Positions 47,141 through 57,488 of a DNA stretch of 64,000 nucleotides are shown here, in pieces; positions within the stretch are counted from its first letter, which is position 1, and each line of letters opens with the position of its first letter. Below the pieces are notes generated by a model, which worked only from the letters and a program-made list of their open reading frames with translations, had not been told where the DNA came from and did not search any database. Origin of the DNA: Thalassia testudinum (lineage: Eukaryota; Streptophyta; Magnoliopsida; Alismatales; Hydrocharitaceae). The stretch lies in assembly GCA_037157565.1 (NCBI GenBank), contig JAZHRO010000002.1:79472001-79536000 (forward strand), given 5' to 3'. The translations under genes and the position numbers were made by a program.

Positions 47141-47576
47141 ACGAGACTAGTGAAGTTGGAGGAGCTTCTTTGAAAATCACATTTGGAGTAAGTGATTAGC
47201 TATGTAGAAATAGGTTGGAGTTGATTATTTAGTATTCATTCTTGAGAAAAAGGGCAATGGTTTCAGTATCAATCCTGCAATAACAAAATGTGTATCATAA
47301 TTGCACTAATTTCCATATTGAATTAACAAATGCTGCTTAATCGCTTGTTTGTAATTGTATATTCATCTATAGATATGACCACACTGCAACCCACACCGAA
47401 TTTCGATACATTGCTTTCGATACCGTACCCATAGCCTAATTAACTTGAACAAGCATGATATAATAATGTAAATCAAATAATAGTAAGGCAATGCATACAT
47501 CTAGAAAATATATACTCTAGTAATCCACATAATAGACATTAAAAATGTGAAAGAGGAATAACCTCCACAACGATCC

Positions 47577-47686
47577 AATTGGTAGGATATAGGTTTCTTG
47601 GATTCTATCATGCCATGAGCATCACACTGGAAATGGTTGGCCCTCAGAATATAAATGTACCTGCATATGAAAAAACAAGAATCATA
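47577..47686 (-). pseudogene. Exon-like stretch with splice signals, unidentified
   Basis: On the minus strand a T-rich run and ATGCAG acceptor precede a stretch of about 100 bp that stays open in one frame (contains HFQCDAHGMIESKKPISYQL) and ends before GGTTATT, a possible donor. I do not recognise the protein. Its position in a cluster of conserved-gene exons makes a captured exon plausible. Confidence 0.35.
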
Positions 47687-47889
47687 ATATCAAGAAAAAA
47701 AGGGCTTCCATAGTCATAATATAATTGAAAGACGAAAAGTATATGATATTTTCAAAATTTACCTTCAGCAACAATAACCAATCAGAATTGGACAAGAAGG
47801 ATTGAATTGAAGCTACTACTGCTCATATTCTTAAGCAGCTGGTTATCTAACAATCCATCTCTAGTAGTGACTACAGTAGATGTATTGAA

Positions 47890-48142
47890 ATATTCAACCA
47901 ATTAATGCAAAAAATTTATTGTAACAAATTTGGGTATGAATTAAATTGATACATCCTCCCAAAAAAGAAATCAACTTATTGGAAATCTGCAAGTTGAGCA
48001 TGCATGCAACTAATTTTTTAGTGCAACAATCGGCCACAACATCTCTCATCCTGAATGGGATAAAAGATGATTTCTCCCAGTCAATTTTAAGGCCTAAAAG
48101 AACTCCAAAAAGATCCAAGAGGACAAATTATCTGCTATTTTC
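47890..48142 (-). pseudogene. L1-type LINE RT fragment
   Basis: The minus frame at 48118-47894 has FGVLLGLKIDWEKSSFIPF and then CMLNLQISNKLISFLGG, which fits the palm-to-thumb segment after the catalytic box in plant L1 elements. Only this short piece remains. It abuts the TFIIH p44 fragment. Confidence 0.5.
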
Positions 48143-48500
48143 ATGAGGCCCATCTTAAGGAGCTATTATTGGAGTATGCACCTCCACCCCAGAAATAGCA
48201 GAATCTGCAGTTCCTAGTTTGATCAGGATGGGTTTTCCTCAAAGAAGAGCAGATACTGCTGTCTCTATTTGCTCCTGTCTCAAGGGAGCAAAGTTTGGTG
48301 GGGGCTATGCTTGCCCAAGATGTTACACACGTGTTTGTGAATTGCCAACTGAATGTAGAAACTCTAGGTTAACTCTTGTTTCCACTCCACACTTGGCAAA
48401 ATACTATCACCATCTTTTTCCTGTTACTCTTTTTAATGAAAAATCAGCAATTACAAGAGGTTTGAAACAACCTTGATTATGTTCCGGTTGCTAACAATTG
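48143..48500 (+). pseudogene. GTF2H2: TFIIH subunit p44 (GTF2H2/Ssl1) gene fragment
   Basis: The translation HLKELLLEYAPPP (about 48152-48190), then after a frameshift SLIRMGFPQRRADTAVSICS (about 48215-48275), matches the C-terminal half of plant p44. It goes on to YACPRCYTRVCELPTECR (four zinc-ligand Cys), LTLVSTPHLAKYYHHLFPV, and a C-x2-C near 48480. In the intact protein this region is a zinc-binding part of the TFIIH core, used in transcription initiation and nucleotide-excision repair. Only about 110 codons are present, with one frameshift and a stop in the last Cys motif. It is a fragment, not a gene. The opposite-strand enolase exon begins 30 bp on. Confidence 0.85.
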
Positions 48501-48529
48501 AATGAAAACGAGTAGAAAGCATTTATTAC

Positions 48530-48669
48530 CTGCCCACTAGCCAATCCAACAAAAATAAAGTTAGCCTCTGTTTCACCACTTCTATGACTAACCATCACAC
48601 CCCATCCACCTGTTTTTGAATCAAGAGCTGTTCGAATTGATTTAGTAAACCTCAGCCAACTTGATTCAC
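48530..48669 (-). pseudogene. Enolase gene exon fragment
   Basis: The minus strand has an intron-like acceptor (CATCTTGCAG) before VNQVG, a TGA stop and, after a frameshift, [20 protein letters not shown], then SGETEANF and GLASGQ, and finally the donor GTAATA. The SHRSGETE motif is an invariant part of the enolase active site (2-phosphoglycerate to phosphoenolpyruvate, glycolysis). Acceptor and donor look intact, so genomic rather than reverse-transcribed DNA was copied. The stop, the frameshift and lack of other enolase exons make it a fragment. Confidence 0.8.
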
Positions 48670-49306
48670 CTGCAAGATGAGGCAAAATCAGTGGTTCATA
48701 AGAGATTTTTAATCCCACTGCAGTAATGATGGGAAGTTGAACTTTCTATTCAGAGAAAGCTGGGGCCACAAAAAATTATTTGTTTAAAGCAGACCACGAG
48801 AAATTATAAGTTGCTACCATCAACTCAGCAGGAAGCAGAAGTCTCAAACCCTAGGGGTTGCCCTTCCGCCTCTCTATGCCTTTGCAGCTCTCTCCCTGAC
48901 TGTCCTGACAATAATTCACATAGATGGGGAACAAACCTGCAAAGCAGAGGGAAGTACTGACTCTAAATAGATGGACTCTAATCTAAAAGGTTCAAATCTT
49001 TTTGTAAGAAAAGCTAGGCCTTCCAATTTGCACACAACATTCTGCCTGCCTCATCCTGATAAATAATAATAAATCAACTACAGCAGTAAACAATCATTCC
49101 CAAGAAAATGTGATTCCAAAAGTAAACATAATTTGCACACAAAGTGAGACCTGTTTTTCAATGATCTAGATTTCGAAAGAAGTTAAATAAATTCTCCTAT
49201 AAATTCTCCATTTCCTTCTATCTCTTGAGGTCATAATTTATATTCCTCATTCCACTACAGCCAGAGCCAACTGAAAGCATCTTTAATCCATTTTTTTGGA
49301 ACAAAC
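48670..49306. other. Intron-like sequence between enolase and VPS13 fragments
   Basis: The left part is T-rich on the minus strand, as expected for the intron before the enolase exon. A possible acceptor (CTTTGCAG, minus strand, near 48941) precedes an unrecognised stretch. The junction between the enolase-derived and VPS13-derived DNA is somewhere in this interval. Confidence 0.4.
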
Positions 49307-49752
49307 CTTGCATGATTCTTCAATGCCCTGGTCACTTGCTGATGTGCAGTGCATCTGACATCAAGTGTCACCTCATTTGTGTACACAAAAAAAAAGGCAC
49401 CACAAATAAAAAAAGCAACAAGTTGCATATTCGCATGTGTATACCGTTGTCAACTAAAATACTAAAAAATTAATGTTACCTGGACATCAGTTTCAGTTTC
49501 GAAAGCTATAGCCTGACTCATTGCAGTACAGCATCTAAAAAGAGAGATAATTTCATCAACCGAGCCCTTCAGGGACTGCAAATAAAGAATTAATGCATGT
49601 ACAACCTTTGAATTTAAATTTGCTGGACTAAGAACAATGAAACATACAATCACCTAACATGGAGAAGCTTTAGCAATGAAACACCAATCTAGTCTAGTGT
49701 CAATAGGTTTATAAGAAAAAACACCAACCAAAGAATCAGAAGCAGTTTCACT
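49307..49752 (-). pseudogene. VPS13-family gene fragment, three exons with introns
   Basis: Three minus-strand exons bounded by AG and GT can be read: 49752-49654 (SDSLVGVFSYKPIDTRLDW, then CFIAKASPC), 49575-49480 (GSVDEIISLFRCCTAMSQAI, then AFETETDVQ), and 49371-49307 (VTLDV, then AHQQVTRALKNHA). In this order they match the region after the chorein N-terminus of VPS13-type lipid-transfer proteins, which bridge membranes at contact sites. The first exon ends in TAG at its donor and the third has substitutions at conserved positions. LTR C starts 80 bp upstream, so upstream exons, if copied, lie elsewhere or are lost. Confidence 0.75.
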
Positions 49753-50018
49753 CTGCAGAAGAAAATAAACACTTATTAAGGACTTAACAACCTCTACAAG
49801 ACATGAATGTAATTATAATTTTGATGCATTATTGAAATGACCCTTCCTGAGAGTCATTAGACCATTTCGGGAGATTTGGGAGGGGTTTGTCGCAATTTAA
49901 AACCCTCTGGAACTTGTCTGGGTGTTCTGCGGGTAAAATAGGATTGGTGGGAGGGTATTTTTACAATTTATCTCGACCCCACACCTTTCAAACGCACACC
50001 CTAACCCTAACTTACACC

Positions 50019-50026
50019 TATAAAAC
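50019..50026 (+). promoter_or_regulatory. TATA box of LTR C
   Basis: TATAAAAC lies in ACACCTATAAAACTACC, about 190 bp into the LTR, the same distance as in LTR A. Confidence 0.65.
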
Positions 50027-50329
50027 TACCCCATTTCTTGGTTCCCGTGCCCTACACTAACACCCTCCCTCTCCTTGTGGCACCACCTCAACCCCCCTTC
50101 CTCCCCTTCTTCCCATGTCTCCTCTGCTGTGCAAGGAGCTGAGTTGCTCGAGCTCGAGCTCGCGTGGAGGAGGAGCTGCTGAAGCTTGGCCACGAGGAGT
50201 TCGTGAGGAGTAGGGAGCATGTTGGGAGCTTGCTGCTATTGAAGCTCCTACATGGGGTGGGAGCGGCTAGGAGAAGAGAAAGTCTATTGCAAGGGGAAAA
50301 ACCTCGTAGATTGTTCTGCAGAATCGAAC

Positions 50330-50950
50330 ATCTGAGAGGAACCTCAGACGTCTTATAGGACGTCCAGAGCTGCATCCAGACGTCTGATTCTACACAAAAG
50401 TCAAAGATAACACCTTACTCGAGCTTTATTCCTCTCATACCATTTTCCCTTACCCCGCTATAAACCTGAGTATCTTAGGGGTTGTGCATTGCGACATAAG
50501 GCAAGGGGAAGAGCCCTGCGAGGGAAGGAGGATTCGCGAAGAGCTCTGGGAGGAGTTTATTCCGCATATCAGACGTCTGTATCTCTCAACAGACGTCTGA
50601 CCGAATGTCCAAAGATAGCACCAGACGTTCGATAAAGCAAATTCAAACAGTAAGGTCATATCCGCTTATTTCTTTTTTGTGCGTGTTGTCTGCGGGTGAC
50701 TATACATCATTGTGCACGTGTAGAGCCGTTGGGAAGGTGCGTAGGCACGACGTCCCAAACACTTTAGGACGTCTAGATGTCTCTCCAGACGACTGACACC
50801 CTTCCCAGACGTCCGAGTACACTGCCAGATGTCTGGAAAGACCCCAGAACGACCGTGAGGGATTCCAAACGTTCGGCCTTCAGCATAGAACGCAATGTGA
50901 GCTTTCTGTTGCCATTTAAGACGTCTGGGACCTCTCCCAGATGTCTGATT
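50330..50950. promoter_or_regulatory. C-box palindrome arrays in LTR C
   Basis: At least twelve GACGTC or one-off variants occur, often as inverted pairs 8-14 bp apart (for example AAGACGTCTGGG...CCCAGATGTCTGA at 50918-50948). The blocks are downstream of the TATA box. The layout differs from LTRs A and B although the motif is the same. Confidence 0.6.
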
Positions 50951-51747
50951 TTAGTCTAATTTGATGGATTCAGGCACTAGGCGGTTGATTCAGTTGAACT
51001 AGCCTGCCTGGTTTTGTTTATGTGAACTGGGAAGGGTGTCTGGGTCGGTTCAGGGCCCAAACGAAGTCGATTTTTCGTAAATAAGGTACCGTTGGGTCAC
51101 TATTGGAAATGCCCATGTGATGGAGCCTTGTTCTAGCTATTTTGAACTTTTTTTCCTATCTTGAGAAATATTGAAATGGTTGACCTGACTGTCCATGTTA
51201 ATAGGACGCCCGTCCGTGATGTTCACGAGACCCACAAAGGCTACGTGGTCTACCGTTCGTGCCCCCACACCTCCCGGTTACTTTGGTAGAGTGGTCCTTA
51301 CTATCCTTTATGAATTAATTGATGAAAGTGCATGTTATTTAGAACTAATTGGTTGAACCCTAAGATGTACAATGAACCCTAGGGTTGAGATAGAAAAATG
51401 AATAATTATACATACCGTGAATGTTAAATTGTGGTATTGTTTCTGAATATGCTAAATTACGAGCTGCTTGTCTATATTCGTTGAATCATGGCTTGAACTA
51501 AAATACATGTTGTATCCTGTTTAGCTTGATTGATGAGATAATTGTCGAATTGTGAAACCATGAGTTACCTGTTATACCATAAATTTATCATGATATGAAT
51601 AGAGGCATGTGTACTGTACATAAGTAAGAAATTACTATGCACAAACCCTACAGGGAACCAGAAGAGGAACTCACCTGTATGGAATAAATGTCGTTGGAAA
51701 GTAGCTGGCCCTCGCGTACACGGTACCGAGGAGAGCTACTATACTTA

Positions 51748-51805
51748 GTGTAGGGGGGAGCTAGCTGCCCCACAGGGCCTAATGTTAGGACCGACCTCCC
51801 TACAC
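51748..51805 (+). promoter_or_regulatory. Conserved LTR hairpin, family C version
   Basis: GTGTAGGGGGG (51748-51758) pairs with CCTCCCTACAC (51795-51805) over 11 positions with one G-T pair. The equivalent stems in families A (32186-32245) and B (34145-34199) have different sequence but also pair. Confidence 0.55.
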
Positions 51806-52693
51806 CGACTCTTGTTAGGCCCACTGGGCAAACTAGGATAGTCAGATGAGGGTACACGAACTGTGGAGAGGCGAGACCCCTGTTCTGAGAGGGTAAGGTC
51901 CTGTACTGTTCCGTGTTGTACTTTTGAGCGTACTTGCTAGCGGAAACGACAGACTGCATGCCAGTATGGGGTAGCTACCCGTACGCATATCGCACGTGCC
52001 GTAGTCACCGCTATATTGCGACTGTGACCTCAAAGTGGTAGACCGGGTGTAGAACTACCATGGAGTGCTCTCCTGGTCAGGAGGGTACCACGTGTATGTC
52101 CTACATTGCGGGAAAACTGCAATCAAGATCGTTCCCTTAGGGAATAGGAAGATTGAGAGACATTGTGGATATTTACTAGAAAAACACTAATTGTTAAATT
52201 AACTATCGTTCAGATAATTATATAATTACATGTAAATTTGTAGTTTTCTTTATTGCGTAAATGTTATAACTGTTGTATATGCCACTCTACTCAACGTAAG
52301 TTGACTTCTCGTTACATATAACCATATACAGGTCAGGGAGTCGAGCAGTCAGCACCACCGGCTGCAGAAGGTACTGGGCCTAGTCGAGCCCAGCCTTAGC
52401 TCCAGAACAAGTTCTTTTTTAGCCTTTTCTACTGTAGTGAGTTTCTTTTTCATGTTGGACTCAATTGTGTGAACTTTTATTGTCGTGATGGCTAGTTTTG
52501 GATTATGTTGACTGTCTTTTGAGCTTCAGTTACTTTCACTGCTTCCTTTAATTTTTTTAGCTATTTGCACGTGTAATTTGTATTGGTTTTGTGCGTATCT
52601 GTTAGTTTTCTCATTAGATGACTAAGTCTTGGGGTTAGTCGAGGCGAGCTACTTCCAGATTCCCAAAGGGGTCATATTCGGGTCGTAACAAGA

Positions 52694-52705
52694 TGGTATC
52701 AGAGT
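52694..52705 (+). promoter_or_regulatory. Primer-binding site of element C (initiator-Met tRNA)
   Basis: TGGTATCAGAGT, three bases after the LTR end, matches the initiator-Met site at 11 of 12 positions. Confidence 0.85.
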
Positions 52706-52870
52706 AAGGTTGTCCCGAGAGATAACCTAATGGATTGAAAGTAACCACACATGTGCGTGTAGCTAGGATAGCCATCACAACGTGCCTTCTTGAATTGCAC
52801 GTCTGAGTCCTATTTCGAACATGTATCTTTGACAATATCTATTCGTTTCCCTTCCATCTTCGTGTAGGAG

Positions 52871-54200
52871 ATGCCTCGTCACGAAGTTCGTGGAGCCGAC
52901 CATGGGCATGGCCATGGACGTGGCCGTGGAAGCGGACGTGTAGGGCCTAGGGCAGGGGTCGATCCACCCCTCCTTCCGGGCATCTAGGCTCAGGACCTCG
53001 CCAAGGTGATCCGCAACATCGTTCGGGAGGAGTTTCAGCAGCCTCCTCCTCAGCCACCTGCTCCTGAGGAGGGAGTCCTCTGTGCGACAGGGGAGCCGCC
53101 GCAGCGTTGGACAAGGTGAAGGGGGAGGGGGTGACCCTCCACCACTCCCACCACCCTCGGCACTTCTGAGCACAAGTCCTCCCTGCCCAAAGGCATACTT
53201 GTACCCGTTTTACGGCTCCACCATGACCAGTTCACTCAGTTCCGGAAGCTAAAGCCCCCCTCCTTCAAGGGGGAGGAGAGTCCGTCTGAGGCCAAGGACT
53301 GGCTGGAGCATATGGAGAAGATATTCGACACACTCCACCCTCCTGCAGAGAGTGTCGCGTGGCCTTCGCCACATATCAGCTAGAGAGCACAGCCCACAGG
53401 TGGTGTAGAGCAGTCAGAGGCCAGGAGGGAGGAGAGCCGACGTGGGATCGATTTGTGGTGCTCTTCTACGAGCAGTACTTTCCATAGACCTGGCAGGACT
53501 AGATGAGGCAGGAGTTCCACACTCTCCGTCAAGGGGCGATGACGGTCAGTGCGTACCGTACACATTTTCTGGAGCTGTCATGTTTCGCCCCATCAGTAGC
53601 TGCTACAGAGGAGCGCCTGTAAAGGTTCACTGAGGGCCTCCGGCCTACTATTCGGGGGTATGTGAAACCCCTGAAGCTGCCTACCTTCTCCCGCGTGGTC
53701 GAGGCGGCCATGACCTACGAAGAGACCAACCCGACCGTGCGAAACACTGATGGAGGAGGACGGAAGAGGCCATACCAGCCTGAGCACTCTCAGGGCCGCC
53801 AGGAGAGGAGGCACGTGATGCGTATGGGGGAGTCGACCCGCTCTGTAGGGCCACCAGTGGCCTTTGGAGGCCCCAGGCAGGGGTCAGCTACCAGCACCAG
53901 ACCTCCGCCCAGCTACCAGCAGGGACAGACAAAGGGAGGAGGTTGCACCCCTCTCTGCTACCAGTGTGGCCAGCCGGGCCACATGAGGAGGGATTGACCT
54001 TCTAGGGCTGGAGCACACCAGATGCTCCCCACTCCAAGAATTGGAGGGCGATCCAGCGACCGTGGGTACCAGGCTCGTGGGGGAGGACAGCAGCCACAGG
54101 GAGGATATCGACCAACTACTACCTGTCCGGTCCAGAGCATGCCGGCGTCTTCCGCACCCAGAGCTGAGAGACGTGTCAACACCCTGACTAACAAAGACGC
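52871..54200 (+). pseudogene. Element C gag
   Basis: The ATG at 52871 opens a His/Gly/Arg-rich N-terminus (HGHGHGRGRGSGR) that stops at 52942. The gag core is read across frames: WLEHMEKIFDTL near 53300 and VKPLKLPTFSRVVEAAMTYE at 53659-53720. A Gln/Pro/Arg-rich linker leads to the zinc knuckle at 53955 (CYQCGQPGHMRRD), whose last Cys is a TGA stop (53995-53997). It is close to element A gag throughout. TAG at 52985 is shared with element A (36181). Confidence 0.85.
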
Positions 54201-54890
54201 CAGAGCTTCAGGCTCCGTGGTGGCAGGTATGGTTCCAGTTTCCGGCAGACTTTTTTACGTACTTTTTGATTCTAGTACCACACACTTTTTCGTCTCTACG
54301 AGTTTTGTTGTTAGCTTGGAGATAGGCAGCACTTAGAGGATCCATTTTTAATCAGAGGACTAGGTGGGCAGTTGTTCGTGGCTGAAGAGGTTTACTCAGA
54401 CTGTGAGGTCACCATAGGGTGACACAGCCTTCTTGTTGACCTAATTGTGATTCAGATGGAGGATATCAGTGTGATTCTTGGGATGGATTGGCTGTCCGCC
54501 TATCATGCCCTGGTGGACTGCTTCGGGAGGAAGATTTTGTTCTCAATACCTAAGCTGCCTCCCTTTGAGTTCCACGGTCAGCCAGTGGATGGAGGGTTCA
54601 GGTGTATCACCGCGTTTCGGGCAGCGAAACTTCTGAGTCAGGGGTGCGAGGACTTCTTGGCTTGTGTTGTAGCAGAGCCCAGCCCAGCGACTGATTTGCA
54701 GAGTGTTCCGGTGGTCTGCGAGTACCCCGACATCTTCCTAGAGGAGTTATCAAGACTACCGCCAGAGCATGAGATCGAGTTCGAGATCACACTGATACTG
54801 GGGACCAACCCCATCTCTATGGCACCATACCGGATGGCCCCGCTTGAGCTGTAAGAGCTCAAATCTCAGTTGTAGGACCTACTGGAGAAG
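54201..54890 (+). pseudogene. Element C aspartic protease and linker
   Basis: The active-site stretch reads DSST (54268-54279, in YVLFDSSTTHFFV), with Ser and Thr where Gly and Ala are expected, so it should be inactive. VILGMDWLSAYHALVDCFGR lies at 54471-54530, and the linker LPPEHEIEFEITL precedes RT. A TGA-bearing break near 54420 separates the parts. Confidence 0.8.
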
Positions 54891-55480
54891 GGCTTCGTGA
54901 GGCCCAGTGCGTCCCTGTGGGGAGCCCCTGTGCTTTTTGTGAAGGACGGTACCCTTCGGCTTTGTATCTACTACAAACAACTGAACCGGGTCACCTTCAA
55001 GAACAAGTACCTGCTACCTCGTATTGACGACCTCTTTGACCAGCTAAGAGGTGTCACGGTGTTCTCCAAGATAGACTTGAGGTCGGGTTACCATCAGCTG
55101 AGGGTCAGGGAGACGGACGTCTCCAAGATAGCCTTCCGTACGTGGTATGGTCACTACGAGTTCCTGGTTATGCCATTTGGGCTGACCAACGCCCATGCTA
55201 CTTTCATGGACCTGATGAGCTGTGTCTTCAGACCGTACCTGGATCAGTTTGTGGTGGTATTCATTGACGATGTACTCGTTTACTCTCGGGATCAGGCACA
55301 ACATGAGAAGCATTTACATATGGTTCTGGATACCCTGAGATGGCGCAGGCTATACTCTAAGTACAACAAGTACGAATTCTAGTTGAGACAGGTCACTTTC
55401 TTAGGCCATGTGATCTCAGGAAATGGGTTGACTGTGGATCCAGCCAAGGTTGAGGCGGTGCTCAGGTGAGAGAGGTCATG
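54891..55480 (+). pseudogene. Element C reverse transcriptase
   Basis: The 161-codon frame at 54897-55382 is the best preserved RT among the Tekay-like copies. It has [20 protein letters not shown] (palm), [13 protein letters not shown], and the catalytic FIDD at 55260-55271 in [13 protein letters not shown]. The usual KKKDG stretch near the start has lost two residues. A TAG at the end of this frame (55380-55382) stops it before the thumb. Confidence 0.88.
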
Positions 55481-56120
55481 TACCGTGACAGAGATACACA
55501 ACTTTTTGGGACTAGTAGGGTACTACCGACAATTCATTAGGGGATTCTCTCATATCACACGTCCTATGACACAATTAACCCAGAAGGATGTGCCTTTCAC
55601 CTGGACGGACGAGTGTGAGTCGTGCTTTCAAGAGTTGGAGAGGTTGACTTCAGCTCCCGTGCTCACCATCTCAGACAGCAGTGGCGGATTTGTGGTTTAT
55701 ACCGACGCCTCGTTGTAGGGGTTAGGTGGTGTGCTCATGTAGTAGGGCCACGTTGTCGCTTACACTTCCCGGCAACTAAAGCACTATGAGCATAGCTACC
55801 CCACCCATGACTTAGAGCTGGCAGCAGTTGTCTTCGCACTAAAGACATTGAGGCACTACCTGTATAGTGAGACCTTTGAGATCTTCACAGACCATAAGAG
55901 CCTCAAGTACCTATTTGATCAGAAGGAGCTTAACATGAGACAGAGACGTTGGTTAGAGCTCCTGAAGGACAACTACTGCAGCATCTCCTACCACCCAGGG
56001 AAGGCCAATGTGGTGGCTGACGCCTTGAGCCGGAAGGTGCTCACCCACTTGACTAGTTTGCAAGTACAAAGTTTGAGACTCATGGAGGAGTTGGGTAGTT
56101 GGCAACCCCTAGAGCCGTGA
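55481..56120 (+). pseudogene. Element C RNase H
   Basis: The frames 55485-55718 and 55848-56120 carry the RNase H domain. The catalytic Asp of YTDASL (55704-55706) is present. It is followed by TAG stops at about 55716 and 55739-55743. [11 protein letters not shown] and [16 protein letters not shown] are intact. Confidence 0.85.
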
Positions 56121-57488
56121 GGGTACTGTAGGGCTGTGATAGTGTCGCGACGGATGCGACCAGAGCTATTGGACCATACCATTGAGGGACAAATGGCTGA
56201 CCCGTACCTACGGGCACTACGGGATAAAGCGTTAACAGGGGACCCAGGAGACTTTACTTTCACTGACGGAGTCCTGTGCATAAGGGAATGTTTGTGCATT
56301 CCTAAAGACGAGGAGCTGTTAAGAGAGCTTGTGACCGAGGCACATGAGTTCAAATTCACCACACATCCCAGGAACACAAAGATGTACCACGACCTGCGAT
56401 GCGACTTATGGTGGAGGGGGATGAAGCAGGATGTTGGTAGTTTTGTACAACAGTGTTTGGTATACTAGCAGGTGAAGGCCGAGCACCAGAGGCCTGCAGG
56501 GCTGCTACAGCCGCTTCCCATGCCGGAGTGGAAGTGGGAGAGTGTCACTATGGATCTGGTAGTGGAGTTGCCTGTTACAAAACGAGGACACGATGCGGTC
56601 TGAATGATAATGGATATATTGACAAAGACAACACGGTTTCTGCCTACCTGAGTCACTTTTGGACCAGCACAGTTGGTCGAGCGATACATCAGAGATGTAG
56701 TTCGCCTTCACGGAGTCCCTCATGAGATTATTTCAAATAGAGACACGCGATTCACTTCTCATTTCTAGGCAGAGTTTCATCCAGCTTTGGGGACTCCTTT
56801 GAGATTTAGTACCACCTACCACCCCCAGACCAACGGGCAGTCGGAGCGCACCATTCAGACGCTGGAGGATCTTCTATGCTCTTGCGTATTGGGTTGGAGA
56901 GGCTCCTAGGAGGAGCATTTACCGCTGGCAGAGTTTGCGTACAACAACAGCTACCACTTGAACATTGGCATGGCACCGTACGACTCTGTACGGGAGGAGG
57001 TGTATGGCACCCTTGAGTTGGGTTGAAGTGGGGACCAAATGGGAGGTTGGTCCTAGGCTAATCTGCCAAAGTCAAGAGGTGATAGAGCAGATCCACAGAC
57101 GACTTTGCACAGTCAGGAGCAAACAGAAGAGCTACGTTGACCTGAAGCGTAGAGAGGTACAGTTCGAGGTTAGGGATCACGTCTTTCTTCGTGTTTCGCC
57201 TATGAAGGGCCTACAGCGATTTGAGGTGAAAGAGAAGCTAGCGTCGAGATTTGTGGGACCTTTTGAGGTCTTAGAGCGGGTTGGACCCGTTACTTACCAA
57301 CTTACCCCTCCTCCCCATCTTTATGGAGTACACGACATGTTCTATGTGTCCAACTTCAGGAAGTACGTCGCCGATCCCAGCCATGTCTTGAGCCATGAGA
57401 GCATCGAGGTGGGTGATGCCTTGACATATCCTGAGAGACCCATGCAGATACTAGATAGAGCCGTCCGGAGTTTGAGACGGAAGGAGGT
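56121..57488 (+). pseudogene. Element C integrase, cut by element D
   Basis: The zinc-binding part lies at 56335-56465 (H...H...C). The core has the catalytic region [10 protein letters not shown] (about 56831-56860) with Glu kept, unlike element A. AEFAYNNSY lies near 56926. The 57102-57486 part (RSKQKSYVDLKRREVQFEVR; LSHESIEVGDALTYPERPMQ) is open and ends LRRKEV exactly where the Athila-like LTR begins. The chromodomain expected next is displaced beyond element D, outside the window. TAG stops at 56466 and 56907 are shared with element A. Confidence 0.85.

Larger units (their letters stand above)
49833..52690 (+). mobile_element. 5' LTR of element C
   Basis: It starts TGAAATGACCC and ends GGTCGTAACA right before an initiator-Met primer-binding site. 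Length is 2858 bp. It is related to LTRs A and B: C-box arrays at 50330-50650 and 50760-50950, a GGTACC/GAGAGC hairpin module at 51702-51815, and a similar end. The start is assigned from the TG and the family's GACCC pattern. The element's 3' LTR is outside the window, so no target duplication can confirm it. Confidence 0.75.
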
